DNA of 29,104 nt from JBELHR01 sp049607205 (lineage in GTDB: Bacteria > Bacteroidota > Bacteroidia > Flavobacteriales > Flavobacteriaceae): NCBI GenBank assembly GCA_049607205.1, contig JBMYWH010000028.1, positions 1-29,104 of the forward strand, read 5' to 3'. The notes beneath the pieces were generated by a model, which searched no databases, was not told the origin of the DNA, and saw nothing but the letters and a program-made list of their open reading frames with translations. The translations under genes were made by a program, and so were the position numbers. Shown piece by piece: positions 14,993 to 23,178 of the stretch (positions are counted from its first letter, which is position 1; each line of letters begins with the position of its first letter).

Positions 14993-15636
14993 TAGTCCAG
15001 TTTGATTGATTTGAACCATACTTCGGCATAGTCTCCATTGTTGTATTGTTTTTCTATATTTCCATCAAAACTATTAGATCCAGTATTCCAAACATTATTT
15101 TTCACAGGATCCTTTCCATTACTTTGATTATATGCCCCAGCTTTGAAGAATTGTAGTTCACCTTTATACCCAGTGGCCTGCTCCGTTTCATGTCCGTCAC
15201 TCGTAAAAGTCAATGTCATAATCCCCTCTTTTACTTCGATGGCGTAATTAAAGGACTCTCCTAGCTCAATTCCGTCTACCGGTTCGCTTGGAAGCTGATT
15301 GTTCTGATCGGCAACTACAGACATGTCATATCCCCAAATAGCTTGCGAATAATCCCAGCGTTTTGAATTGTCTCCTTGAGTATTGATCTCATAATTCCAG
15401 AACACAGAACCCTTTGTATGACCTGGGAATTTTTTATAGAAAATTTTTAAAGGTTCATTTTTATGGCCCTGATCAGAATGGATTTGTCCAACCACAACAG
15501 AATAGGAAGCAGCTACCTTAGGGTCACCTGATTCTGAAGTCTGATAGACGGTTATATCATAGTTACTTTCTGTACATGATACCAATAAAATTACTAGAAG
15601 AATGAATACACTGTTTTTTTTAAATAGGTGAACCAT
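14992..15636 (-). CDS. PL7 (alginate lyase 2)-like lipoprotein, N-terminally shortened
   Basis: The 214-residue protein has a lipoprotein signal (FILLVILLVSC, Cys21). The mature part shows two of the three conserved blocks of polysaccharide lyase family 7: GQIH (50-53), followed by EPLKIFYKKFPGHTKGSVFW, and FFKAGAYNQ (163-171), the YFKAGxYxQ block. The first block, R(S/T)ExR on an early strand with the catalytic arginine, is absent: only about 28 residues separate the lipid-anchored cysteine from QIH. The region before FFKAG also looks short compared with family members I recall. It may be a non-catalytic glycan-binding derivative or a decaying gene, although signal and frame are intact. It starts within the end of the metalloprotease gene (17-bp overlap). 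No SusC/SusD alginate locus is nearby. Confidence 0.72.
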   Translation of the reverse strand: MVHLFKKNSVFILLVILLVSCTESNYDITVYQTSESGDPKVAASYSVVVGQIHSDQGHKNEPLKIFYKKFPGHTKGSVFWNYEINTQGDNSKRWDYSQAIWGYDMSVVADQNNQLPSEPVDGIELGESFNYAIEVKEGIMTLTFTSDGHETEQATGYKGELQFFKAGAYNQSNGKDPVKNNVWNTGSNSFDGNIEKQYNNGDYAEVWFKSIKLD

Positions 15637-17986
15637 CTGGAATTTTTGCTATAGGTTTATACTTATATTGACTAGGATCCTTTTTCATCTGAGCAATATC
15701 TCTCAAGATTTGCTCCTCACTTACCGAACGATTCTTTTTAATTTGTTTTAGGTGATCTTCCACCTTTTCAATCGCTTGCCAAGCATAAGCATTGACTTGA
15801 GGCATAGCCTTGGCTTGTGATAGACGATAATAATGATCCATTACCACAAAGTTAATCGTGTTTTGTAATTCTTCATACTTCTCATCGTACTTCTTTTTAA
15901 ATAAAGTCTTGGACAAAATCATATCGTTGTACTGCTCCATACTAAACTGCTGGGAATCGAAACCATGATGTTCTACAATACGTGCAATTCTTTGAGAATT
16001 CAGCATAAATCTCATAGTGAAATCTACTGAAGTAGCAGCTGCTGCATAAGGATCAAAAGTCACACCAGTTAAGCCTTTAAAAGATTCTCTAGTCCTAGAA
16101 TAGCCCATAGCTCTTGGAGGGAATAAACTCAAAATAGAGTCTGGAATATTCAAAAACTCTGGACTCAGTGTTTCTATAAGAGCCTCGGCCGCTTCTTCTT
16201 GAGTCTCCTTTTTCAAGACCATATAGCTTTCCTGAGCACTCCCTTTAACTTGATAGTGGTAATCAACACCCCCTATTAACTTGGACAAGGCCTCCACTTG
16301 ATATCTATGGTAGAAATATACAGGAGCAAAAGCATCTTCTAGAACACTTAAAGGTTCATCTTTTTTAATCACATCAATAGAAAAGTTATTCATGCCAATC
16401 TGACGGACTTCTTTGACCTCTGCCATTTGTTCTATAGGGCAGGAACCATTATCCCATAAGTGAGATAAAGGATGTGCTCCTCCTGGACTTCTAGAATCAT
16501 AGTCAGAGATAAATCTAAAACCTTGTACCGCGGCATAATCTAGAATCTTTGAACGCTCTTCCTTAGAAAAATCTCCATAAGCAAGTTGGGTTGCAATTTT
16601 ATCCCAAAGGCCAATCCCTGTATCATAAGCCTGAGAAAAATCCAGCTCACCGTCCTTTACTTTAATTTGAGGGTGTGGATAATCCATAACAGAAGCTCTC
16701 TCATTAGTACTCGCTGCAAAGTTATGTGCAAATCCAAGCGTATGTCCAACTTCATGAGCAGCTAATTGACGAATTCGAGCCAGAGCCATCTCATATGCTG
16801 TCTTAGACGTTTGTTCACTTGTCCCATAAGGCGCAGTTAAAGCTTGAGCTATTAAATAATCTTGTCTAATTCTCAGAGAGCCAAGTGATACATGTCCTTT
16901 AATTATTTCTCCCGTTCTAGGGTCTGCTATTGAAGCTCCATAAGACCAACCGCGAGTAGATCTGTGCACCCATTGAATCACGTTATATCGAGTATCCAGG
17001 GGATCAACTCCTTCTGGAAGCATTTTTACTTGAAATGCATTCAAATATCCCGCTGACTCAAAAGCCTGATTCCACCATGATGCACCTTCTAATAATACAG
17101 AGCGAACAGGCTCAGGGGTTCCAGGATCTAAATAATAAACAATAGGATTTACCGCTTCCGATAATTTAAGCTCAGGATTCTTTTTTTCCAAGCGATGCCT
17201 ATTGATCAACCTTTTAAGTATCGGTTCATCCATGGGACTTGAATAATCCATATAACTGGTATAGAACATTCCAGCTCTTGGATCAAATGCTCTAGGCTCA
17301 TATCCTTTTTCGGGTAATTTTACAAAAGAGTGATGTTGTCCTACCGTGATACTATTCGCTGAGGGACTCACTGAATAAATTTCTCTACCCGTTGCTTGTC
17401 CAGTTAAAGTAACATAGGCATCAAATTCAACATTATTTTCAAAAGCTTTGGTTCTAGCCATATTCACATAGCTTCGAGAAGCATCCATACGGTAGCTTCC
17501 TTGTTTCTGCCTTTTGAGGCTTTGAATGACACCATGCTGATCTCTCACCACAAAATTAGTTATATCAATCAAATAGCTCCCCTCCTTTTTTTCTTTAATT
17601 TCAAACCCAAACAAAACGGACTTTGCAAAAGCTTCTTCCACAGAATTTTGTTCTTGTAGGTTTGAACTTGAAGCTCTAAATTTCTGATTCTTCTGAATGA
17701 GCACCAATCGGTTTCCATGTTTTTCAAAATGTACAACTACGCCTCCATTCAATTGTCCACGATCAAGTCCTATGTCATTAGAACCTAAACCCTCAGATAA
17801 GGCCGAGACATACAAAAACTCTTCTCCTAATCGATTTACTTCTATAAAGAGCTTACCATTGTCCTGATCATAATAAATATTAAAATAACCTGGGAGTTTC
17901 TCTATTTGCTTTTTCCCTTCAAAAAACTGGGCAAAACCAGGGGTATTTAAGAAGATAACTAGAACTAAAAACACTATTTTTTTCAT
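15620..17986 (-). CDS. Secreted zinc-dependent metalloprotease (DUF5117/DUF4953 type)
   Basis: The 788-residue protein has a Sec signal peptide (MKKIVFLVLVIFLNTPGFAQ). An N-terminal region (about 30-200) of the DUF5118/DUF5117 kind includes GYFNIYYDQDNGKLFIEV and DIGLDRGQLN. The catalytic region carries HEVGHTLGFAH (411-421), an HExxHxxGxxH metzincin zinc site with His411, His415, His421 and Glu412, and a Met-turn-like SVMDYPHP further on. The C-terminal helical part continues to PIAKIPDGSPI. Members of this Bacteroidota family are exported peptidases of unknown substrate. The two lipoprotein genes downstream overlap or abut it, so the three are probably one transcription unit. Confidence 0.88.
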   Translation of the reverse strand: MKKIVFLVLVIFLNTPGFAQFFEGKKQIEKLPGYFNIYYDQDNGKLFIEVNRLGEEFLYVSALSEGLGSNDIGLDRGQLNGGVVVHFEKHGNRLVLIQKNQKFRASSSNLQEQNSVEEAFAKSVLFGFEIKEKKEGSYLIDITNFVVRDQHGVIQSLKRQKQGSYRMDASRSYVNMARTKAFENNVEFDAYVTLTGQATGREIYSVSPSANSITVGQHHSFVKLPEKGYEPRAFDPRAGMFYTSYMDYSSPMDEPILKRLINRHRLEKKNPELKLSEAVNPIVYYLDPGTPEPVRSVLLEGASWWNQAFESAGYLNAFQVKMLPEGVDPLDTRYNVIQWVHRSTRGWSYGASIADPRTGEIIKGHVSLGSLRIRQDYLIAQALTAPYGTSEQTSKTAYEMALARIRQLAAHEVGHTLGFAHNFAASTNERASVMDYPHPQIKVKDGELDFSQAYDTGIGLWDKIATQLAYGDFSKEERSKILDYAAVQGFRFISDYDSRSPGGAHPLSHLWDNGSCPIEQMAEVKEVRQIGMNNFSIDVIKKDEPLSVLEDAFAPVYFYHRYQVEALSKLIGGVDYHYQVKGSAQESYMVLKKETQEEAAEALIETLSPEFLNIPDSILSLFPPRAMGYSRTRESFKGLTGVTFDPYAAAATSVDFTMRFMLNSQRIARIVEHHGFDSQQFSMEQYNDMILSKTLFKKKYDEKYEELQNTINFVVMDHYYRLSQAKAMPQVNAYAWQAIEKVEDHLKQIKKNRSVSEEQILRDIAQMKKDPSQYKYKPIAKIPDGSPI

Positions 17987-18035
17987 GCTTGCTTTGATTT
18001 AAGTTTCTAAAGCTAAAAAAATAATTGTAAAATAG

Positions 18036-18043
18036 TATTTTTG
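18036..18043 (+). promoter_or_regulatory. Candidate -7 element (TATTTTTG) for the prfB operon
   Basis: TATTTTTG matches TAnnTTTG and ends 17 bases before the chosen ATG. No good TTG box lies 17-23 bases upstream. The element argues against the in-frame GTG at 18043 as start. Confidence 0.4.
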
Positions 18044-18060
18044 TGACTCACCATAGATAT

Positions 18061-19170
18061 ATGATCACAACAGAACAAATAAAAAACCTTCAAGAAAGAG
18101 GGACTAAACTTCATCAATATTTACAAATCGAAAAGAAAAAAGTAGAGATTGCTAATGAAGAAGAGCGCACTGCAGCTCCTGATTTTTGGAATGATCCAAA
18201 AAAAGCAGAAGTGATCTTAAGAGAATTAAGAACTAAAAAAAAATGGGTTGATGATTATAATAAGATCATTCAAAATACCGAAGACCTAGAAGTTCTTTTA
18301 GATTTTGCTAAAGAAGATCCAGATTCAGAACAAGAATTAGAAGATAGTTTTAAGAGTACCCTTGAACTTCTTGAAGAGGTTGAATTTAGAAATATGTTAT
18401 CCGATGAAGGAGATAACCTAAGCGCTGTGCTCCAAATTACAGCTGGAGCTGGTGGAACGGAAAGCTGTGATTGGGCAGCTATGCTTCTTAGAATGTATCA
18501 AATGTGGTGCGATAAAAAAGGATATAAAGTAAAAACACTTAACTATCAAGAAGGAGATGTAGCTGGTGTCAAAACCGTATCCATTGAAATCGAAGGAGAA
18601 TATGCCTTTGGATTTTTAAAAGGTGAAAACGGAGTACATCGATTGGTTAGAATCTCCCCTTTTGACTCTAATGCAAAGCGTCATACCTCATTTGCATCGG
18701 TTTATGTATACCCTCTCGCGGATGATAGTATCAATATTGAAATTGACCCATCAGAGATTACTTGGGAAACCTTTCGAAGTTCAGGAGCCGGAGGACAAGG
18801 GGTGAACAAGATTGAAACAGCAGTGAGATTAAGACATAAATCTTCGGGACTCGTTGTTGAGAATCAAGAGTCAAGGTCACAGCTGGAAAATAAGAACAAG
18901 GCTATACAATTACTTAAATCTCAATTATATGAGATAGAATTGCAAAAAAAACAAGCCAAAAGAGCAGAAATAGAAGCAGACAAGAAAAAGATCGATTTTG
19001 GATCACAAATTAGAAATTATGTGATGCATCCTTACAAATTAGTTAAGGACGTCAGAACTTCCTATGAAACAGGAAATGTAGATGATGTAATGAACGGTGG
19101 TATAGATGGATTTCTGAAATCCTTCTTGATGCTTCAAGGACAACAAACAGAAGAAACCAATCAATTATGA
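18061..19170 (+). CDS. prfB: Peptide chain release factor 2
   Basis: The 369-residue class I release factor recognises UGA and UAA. Its anticodon-like tripeptide is SPF in VRISPFDSNAKRHTSFASV, and the peptidyl-tRNA hydrolysis motif is GAGGQGVNKIETAVRLRHKS with GGQ. ATG 18061 is chosen over a GTG six codons earlier that coincides with the promoter element. The whole protein is in one frame: where many bacterial prfB genes carry an in-frame UGA and a programmed +1 shift, this one reads QYLQIEKK without interruption. The stop overlaps the HAD gene start (ATGATG), so translation of the three-gene unit is probably coupled. Confidence 0.95.
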   Translation: MITTEQIKNLQERGTKLHQYLQIEKKKVEIANEEERTAAPDFWNDPKKAEVILRELRTKKKWVDDYNKIIQNTEDLEVLLDFAKEDPDSEQELEDSFKSTLELLEEVEFRNMLSDEGDNLSAVLQITAGAGGTESCDWAAMLLRMYQMWCDKKGYKVKTLNYQEGDVAGVKTVSIEIEGEYAFGFLKGENGVHRLVRISPFDSNAKRHTSFASVYVYPLADDSINIEIDPSEITWETFRSSGAGGQGVNKIETAVRLRHKSSGLVVENQESRSQLENKNKAIQLLKSQLYEIELQKKQAKRAEIEADKKKIDFGSQIRNYVMHPYKLVKDVRTSYETGNVDDVMNGGIDGFLKSFLMLQGQQTEETNQL

Positions 19171-19781
19171 TGAAATACAATACTATACTTTTTGATCTAG
19201 GAGGCGTACTCGTAGACTGGGACCCGATGAATGTTTATCGCAAAGTTTTTGACACCGAGCAAGAAGCGCGATGGTTTCTTGACAATGTTTGTACCATGGC
19301 TTGGAATGATGAGCAAGATGGTGGAAGATTGATCGCGGATGGTGTTGCTGAAAAGGTAGCTGAATTCCCTGAGTATAAGGAACAGATTGAGTTGTACTAT
19401 GAAAAATGGGCTGAAATGTTTCTTGGCATTTATGAAAAAGCGGTAGATGTGCAACAGGCCTTAATCGCAAATCCTGATTTCAAAGTTTATGCCTTGACCA
19501 ATTGGTGTGCTGAAAAATGGGATAAAGCCTTAGAACTATTTCCTTTCTTTAAGGATTTTGACGGGGTTGTGGTATCTGGTGAAGTAAAAATGAGAAAACC
19601 TCATGACGATATATATGCTTATACCTTCAAGGAGTTCAAAATAAAACCTGAAGAAACTATCTATATAGATGACAATCCTGCCAATATCGAGGCTGGAGAG
19701 CGCAATAAATTAAACTGCATTCACTGTACTTCTCCTGAGGATTTAGAGGATGAATTAGAAAAATTTGAAATTAAGTTATGA
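19167..19781 (+). CDS. HAD family hydrolase (YihX-like sugar phosphatase group)
   Basis: The 204-residue protein has the HAD motifs in order. Motif I is FDLGGVLVDWD with nucleophile Asp9, and Gly stands where a second Asp is common, as in the YihX-type 'DLGGV/DLGNV' subgroup. Motif II is YALTNW, motif III is the lysine in GEVKMRKPHDD, and motif IV is TIYIDDNPANIEAG. A helical cap lies between motifs I and II. YihX-type enzymes hydrolyse small phosphorylated sugars, but the substrate here is undetermined. It overlaps prfB and the next gene by 4 bp each. Confidence 0.87.
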   Translation: MMKYNTILFDLGGVLVDWDPMNVYRKVFDTEQEARWFLDNVCTMAWNDEQDGGRLIADGVAEKVAEFPEYKEQIELYYEKWAEMFLGIYEKAVDVQQALIANPDFKVYALTNWCAEKWDKALELFPFFKDFDGVVVSGEVKMRKPHDDIYAYTFKEFKIKPEETIYIDDNPANIEAGERNKLNCIHCTSPEDLEDELEKFEIKL

Positions 19782-20119
19782 TAGAAATTTACCACAATCC
19801 AAGATGTACAAAAAGTAGACAGGCCTTAGCTTTATTAGAAGAAAAAAGGATTGAACCTGAAATTGTAAAATATTTAGATAAAGGATTAACAGTTTCTGAA
19901 CTTAAGGGCTTACTTTCGAAATTAAACTACAGTCCCATTCAGTTAATTCGCAAAAACGAAGCCATTTGGAAAAGTGAATATAAAGGCAAGGAATTAAGTG
20001 ATTCCGATATCATTCAAGCCATGGTTGACCATCCTAAATTAATGGAACGCCCCATTATTATAAATGGCGATAAAGCTGTAATAGGAAGACCTACAGAAAA
20101 AACTTTAGAAGTTTTGTAG
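19778..20119 (+). CDS. arsC: ArsC-family reductase (arsenate reductase, glutaredoxin type)
   Basis: The 113-residue thioredoxin-fold protein has IYHNPRCTKSRQALALLEE near the N terminus, with the CTKS loop that carries the catalytic Cys of glutaredoxin-linked ArsC enzymes. Arginines expected for oxyanion binding occur in LIRKNE, MERPI and VIGRPTE. The length matches the family (about 112-140). No arsenite efflux pump or ArsR regulator is adjacent, and many ArsC/YfgD-type homologues outside ars operons have unproven arsenate activity, so the symbol is tentative. It is the last gene of the prfB unit, starting inside the HAD stop (ATGA), with a terminator 24 bp downstream. Confidence 0.82.
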   Translation: MIEIYHNPRCTKSRQALALLEEKRIEPEIVKYLDKGLTVSELKGLLSKLNYSPIQLIRKNEAIWKSEYKGKELSDSDIIQAMVDHPKLMERPIIINGDKAVIGRPTEKTLEVL

Positions 20120-20142
20120 ACCTTCTTTTTTTTAAACTAATT

Positions 20143-20181
20143 ACCCTTAAGATGTTTTATCGTTTTAAGGGTCTTTTTTTT
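20143..20181 (+). terminator. Rho-independent terminator of the prfB-HAD-arsC unit
   Basis: ACCCTTAA (20143-20150) pairs with TTAAGGGT (20165-20172) around a 14-base loop, and a run of eight T follows at 20174-20181. Confidence 0.75.
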
Positions 20182-20217
20182 AACACATTTTAACTAAACT
20201 CTCGTTAAACCATTGCT

Positions 20218-20225
20218 TAGGTTTG
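20218..20225 (+). promoter_or_regulatory. Candidate -7 element (TAGGTTTG) for the TonB receptor gene
   Basis: TAGGTTTG matches TAnnTTTG and lies 41 bases before the start codon, giving a leader of about 35 bases. The upstream TTG box is not convincing. Confidence 0.4.
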
Positions 20226-20266
20226 CGGTCTAAACAGCGATTAAAAAACTGAATCAATTCTAACTT

Positions 20267-22744
20267 ATGAAATTTCAAACCCTTACCCTAACCTTATGTC
20301 TCCTTTTGAGTAGCTTTATGTTCGCTCAGAAAAAACCATCCGTTCTTGCAACTGGTATTGTACTAGATGGGGTGACTAATCAACCTCTGGAATACGCTAC
20401 AATTGTATTTACTCCTGTTGATGGAAACAAGCTTACCGGTGGTATAACCGATTCAAAAGGACGCTTTAAGATTGAAGTTGAAAAAGGGACTTATAAAATG
20501 AGCATAGAGTTTATTTCTTTTAAAACATTGAATTTTGAAAATCAAGTTCTAGAAGCTAATAAAGATTATGGTACACTAATTCTTCAAGAAGATGCCAGTA
20601 CACTAGATGCTGTTGAAATCGTAGCTGAAAAATCAACGGTCGATATTCGTTTGGATAAAAGAATATATAATGTAGGAGCTGACATGACAATCAAAGGAGG
20701 AACGGCCTCTGACGTATTAGACAACGTACCATCTGTAACGGTAGATGTTGATGGAGCAGTTAGTTTAAGAGGGAATGACAATGTTCGTATCCTAGTAAAC
20801 GGTAAACCTTCAGGTCTGGTTGGACTTTCGACCACAGATGTTTTAAGACAACTTCCTGCGGATGCCATAGAAAAAGTAGAAGTTATCACGAGCCCTTCTG
20901 CAAGATATGATGCCGAAGGAACAGCAGGTATTTTAAATATAATCTTAAGAAAAGGGAAGGCCGAAGGTTTTAATGCTTCTGTAAACGTATCCGGAGGTTA
21001 TCCAGAATTATACTCAGGATCTGCGAATATTAATTATAGAAGTAAAAAGTTTAACATCTTCTCGAATTTCGGATATCGCAAAACCGATGCACCAGGGTAT
21101 TCTTATAATGATCTGACCTATTATAACAAGGACGGGAGTGTAAACAATTACAGAAGTGAATATACAGATTGGAATAGAGGACGCTATTCTAATAATAACA
21201 ATGCAGGAATTGAATATTATATTACTGAAAATTCTTCAATTACCGCAGGGGTTTTATACCGCCTTTCAGGGGGAAATAGACTTTCTACCAATGATCAAAA
21301 GAGATATGATCTAGATTATACTGTAACAGACTTTACTACGCGTACTCAAGATGAAGATGAAGACCAAAACCTAGTGGAATACTCCTTGAATTATACAGCA
21401 GATTATCAAGATGACTCACAACTGACAGTGGATTTCAAATACGAAGATTCTGCAGAAGATGAATATGCGGACATCACTAATGATGTAAAAATGGGAACTG
21501 ATCCAGATACTCGAGAAAGAAATATCACAGAAAATTCCTATGAAAACATTCTAGTACAATTGGATTATGTAAAACCTATTGGAGAGTTATCTCAATTTGA
21601 AACTGGATACAAGAGTACTTTGAATCATTTGTTGACGGATTACCTTGTAGAGATGTACGAAGACGGACAATGGGTAAATGACACGGATTTCTCAAATGTT
21701 TTAGATTTTAATCAGAATGTCCATGCTTTATATGCCCAGTTTGGAAGTAAATATGAGCATTTCAACTATTTATTAGGCCTTAGAGCGGAATACACTGACA
21801 TTCATATTGATTTACAAACGACCAATGATGTTACTGACAAGAGTTACGGTAATTTATTCCCTACAGTGAACTTAGGATATGAATTTAATGACACTTCTTC
21901 TTTAACCGCGGGATATGCTAAAAGAATTAGAAGACCTCGTTCATGGTTTTTGAATCCCTTCCCTTCTCGAACTTCTGAAACTAATTACTTTTCAGGAAAC
22001 GTGGACCTAGATCCTACAATTACCAGTAGTTTTGATTTAGGGTTCTTAAAGCAATTCAAAAGCATGACCATTAACTCTTCTGTCTATTTGAATCATTCTA
22101 CAGATGCTATAGAATTCGTATTTGAAGAAACTGGAGAAATGATCAATGGGGTACCTGTAACTAAGAGATACCCTATTAACTTAGCTACTGAAGATAGAAT
22201 CGGATTTGAATTAACCACCAGAAACAGTTTTGGGAAATGGTTGAGATTGAACAATTCCTTCAACTTTTTCCGATTTACAAAAGATGGAGACTATACCTAT
22301 ATCAATTCTGAAGGAGAGGAAATCTATCAAAATTTTGACGCCCAAGACAATTCATGGTTTGTTCGTGTGAATGCCATTGTTAAATTACCTTATGAAATTG
22401 ATTGGCAGACTAACTTCTCTTATCGTTCAGCAACGAGTACGGCACAAACGGATAGAGACGGTATCTACAGTGTTAACTTAGCCTTCTCAAAAGATCTGTT
22501 TAAAAAGAATGGGACCATATCTTTAAATGTAAGTGATTTATTGAATTCTAGAGCACGTACGATGACTACAACCACTTATGATTCAGAAACTGGCCTTCCT
22601 TCTATTACAAATTATTCTGATATGATGTGGAGACAGAGACAGACTACACTTAACTTTACTTACCGTTTCAAGCAAAAGAAAAAGCGCCAAAGATCGGGTG
22701 GAGACTACGGTGGTGGAGATATGGAAATGCAAGGGCAACCATAA
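20267..22744 (+). CDS. TonB-dependent receptor (CarboxypepD_reg plug, OMP_b-brl_3 barrel)
   Basis: The 825-residue outer-membrane protein has a signal peptide (MKFQTLTLTLCLLLSSFMFA) and a carboxypeptidase-regulatory-like beta sandwich (about 27-110, ATGIVLDGVTNQPLEYATI and GGITDSKGRFKIEV). A plug domain follows (about 125-230: ASDVLDNVPSVTVDVDGAVS, VRILVNGKPSGL, AEGTAGILNIILRK), then a long barrel ending TTLNFTYRF. After the last strand there is an unusual Lys/Arg- and Gly-rich tail (KQKKKRQRSGGDYGGGDMEM). The barrel type is OMP_b-brl_3 rather than SusC, and there is no SusD partner, so no glycan substrate is implied. The gene stands alone between two terminators. The ligand is unknown. Confidence 0.9.
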   Translation: MKFQTLTLTLCLLLSSFMFAQKKPSVLATGIVLDGVTNQPLEYATIVFTPVDGNKLTGGITDSKGRFKIEVEKGTYKMSIEFISFKTLNFENQVLEANKDYGTLILQEDASTLDAVEIVAEKSTVDIRLDKRIYNVGADMTIKGGTASDVLDNVPSVTVDVDGAVSLRGNDNVRILVNGKPSGLVGLSTTDVLRQLPADAIEKVEVITSPSARYDAEGTAGILNIILRKGKAEGFNASVNVSGGYPELYSGSANINYRSKKFNIFSNFGYRKTDAPGYSYNDLTYYNKDGSVNNYRSEYTDWNRGRYSNNNNAGIEYYITENSSITAGVLYRLSGGNRLSTNDQKRYDLDYTVTDFTTRTQDEDEDQNLVEYSLNYTADYQDDSQLTVDFKYEDSAEDEYADITNDVKMGTDPDTRERNITENSYENILVQLDYVKPIGELSQFETGYKSTLNHLLTDYLVEMYEDGQWVNDTDFSNVLDFNQNVHALYAQFGSKYEHFNYLLGLRAEYTDIHIDLQTTNDVTDKSYGNLFPTVNLGYEFNDTSSLTAGYAKRIRRPRSWFLNPFPSRTSETNYFSGNVDLDPTITSSFDLGFLKQFKSMTINSSVYLNHSTDAIEFVFEETGEMINGVPVTKRYPINLATEDRIGFELTTRNSFGKWLRLNNSFNFFRFTKDGDYTYINSEGEEIYQNFDAQDNSWFVRVNAIVKLPYEIDWQTNFSYRSATSTAQTDRDGIYSVNLAFSKDLFKKNGTISLNVSDLLNSRARTMTTTTYDSETGLPSITNYSDMMWRQRQTTLNFTYRFKQKKKRQRSGGDYGGGDMEMQGQP

Positions 22745-22763
22745 AGCTCCCACTATAAAGCAT

Positions 22764-22799
22764 AAAAAAAGCACAATCTTGAAGATTGTGCTTTTTTTA
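22764..22799. terminator. Bidirectional terminator (TonB receptor / 51-aa membrane protein)
   Basis: GCACAATCT and AGATTGTGC (22771-22789) form a perfect stem around a 3-base loop, flanked by seven A on the left and seven T on the right. It works for both convergent transcripts. Confidence 0.85.
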
Positions 22800-22840
22800 T
22801 GTTCATTTAGCAAAGAATTTTTATCATTAAAACCTTTTTA

Positions 22841-22996
22841 TTAGGCCTTATTTTCTTTACGTAATTTAATGTTTTCAATTACTGTTCCTGTAATCCAGTA
22901 AGGTACTACAAAAGTTAAAAGGAAGATCAACAACCAAAAACCTGCAGTAAACACAAATAAGAATAACAAAAAGCCTAAAAATGTAGCTATTTCCAT
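22841..22996 (-). CDS. Small membrane protein, 51 residues
   Basis: This short frame encodes MEIATFLGFLLFLFVFTAGF continuing as a hydrophobic stretch to about residue 33, then PYWITGTVIE and a charged tail (NIKLRKENKA). It looks like one long or two closely packed membrane helices with a short cytosolic end. Support comes from an ATG, a clean stop, a -7 element (TATTTTTG) upstream and a bidirectional terminator downstream, which leave no other gene in the 22745-23178 gap. I do not recognise a family; short hydrophobic proteins with a P-Y-hydrophobic-TG-x-IE ending occur in Flavobacteriia. Function unknown. Confidence 0.68.
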   Translation of the reverse strand: MEIATFLGFLLFLFVFTAGFWLLIFLLTFVVPYWITGTVIENIKLRKENKA

Positions 22997-23026
22997 AATA
23001 AAAAATGTTTGTTTTTATGATTGGCA

Positions 23027-23034
23027 CAAAAATA
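23027..23034 (-). promoter_or_regulatory. Candidate -7 element (TATTTTTG) for the 51-aa gene
   Basis: Minus-strand TATTTTTG fits TAnnTTTG 30 bases upstream of the small gene. The TTG box is not evident. Confidence 0.35.
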
Positions 23035-23140
23035 AAATTAATTTTTAATCCATCACTACATTTTCTCTTTTTTTAAACTGATTTCTAAAACGTTTACGTG
23101 AAATTATTGCCAAAACATGAGGCTAAAATAGATGTTTTCG

Positions 23141-23148
23141 TAAATTTG
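23141..23148 (+). promoter_or_regulatory. Candidate -7 element (TAAATTTG) for fumC
   Basis: TAAATTTG matches TAnnTTTG 30 bases before ATG 23179. Its position inside the longer open frame supports 23179, not 23098, as the start. No TTG box at the usual spacing. Confidence 0.45.
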
Positions 23149-23178
23149 AGTCATAACAAATCTAAAAACAGAGGATTC

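Noticed and set aside
15620..17986. Possibility that the metalloprotease gene contains the missing N-terminal part of the PL7-like protein
   Set aside because: Its C-terminal region is helical and belongs to the metalloprotease. No R(S/T)ExR-type strand is seen in any frame near the junction.
19778..20119. An arsenic-resistance operon
   Set aside because: Only the ArsC-like gene is present. No ArsR, ArsB/Acr3 or ArsM homologue is nearby, and the gene is coupled to prfB and a HAD gene.
20267..22744. A polysaccharide utilisation locus built on the TonB receptor and the PL7-like gene
   Set aside because: The receptor has an OMP_b-brl_3 barrel rather than the SusC type, no SusD gene is present, and the PL7-like gene is more than 4 kb away on the other strand.
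23098..23178. Upstream extension of fumC from a GTG
   Set aside because: A promoter -7 element lies inside it and the family start matches ATG 23179.
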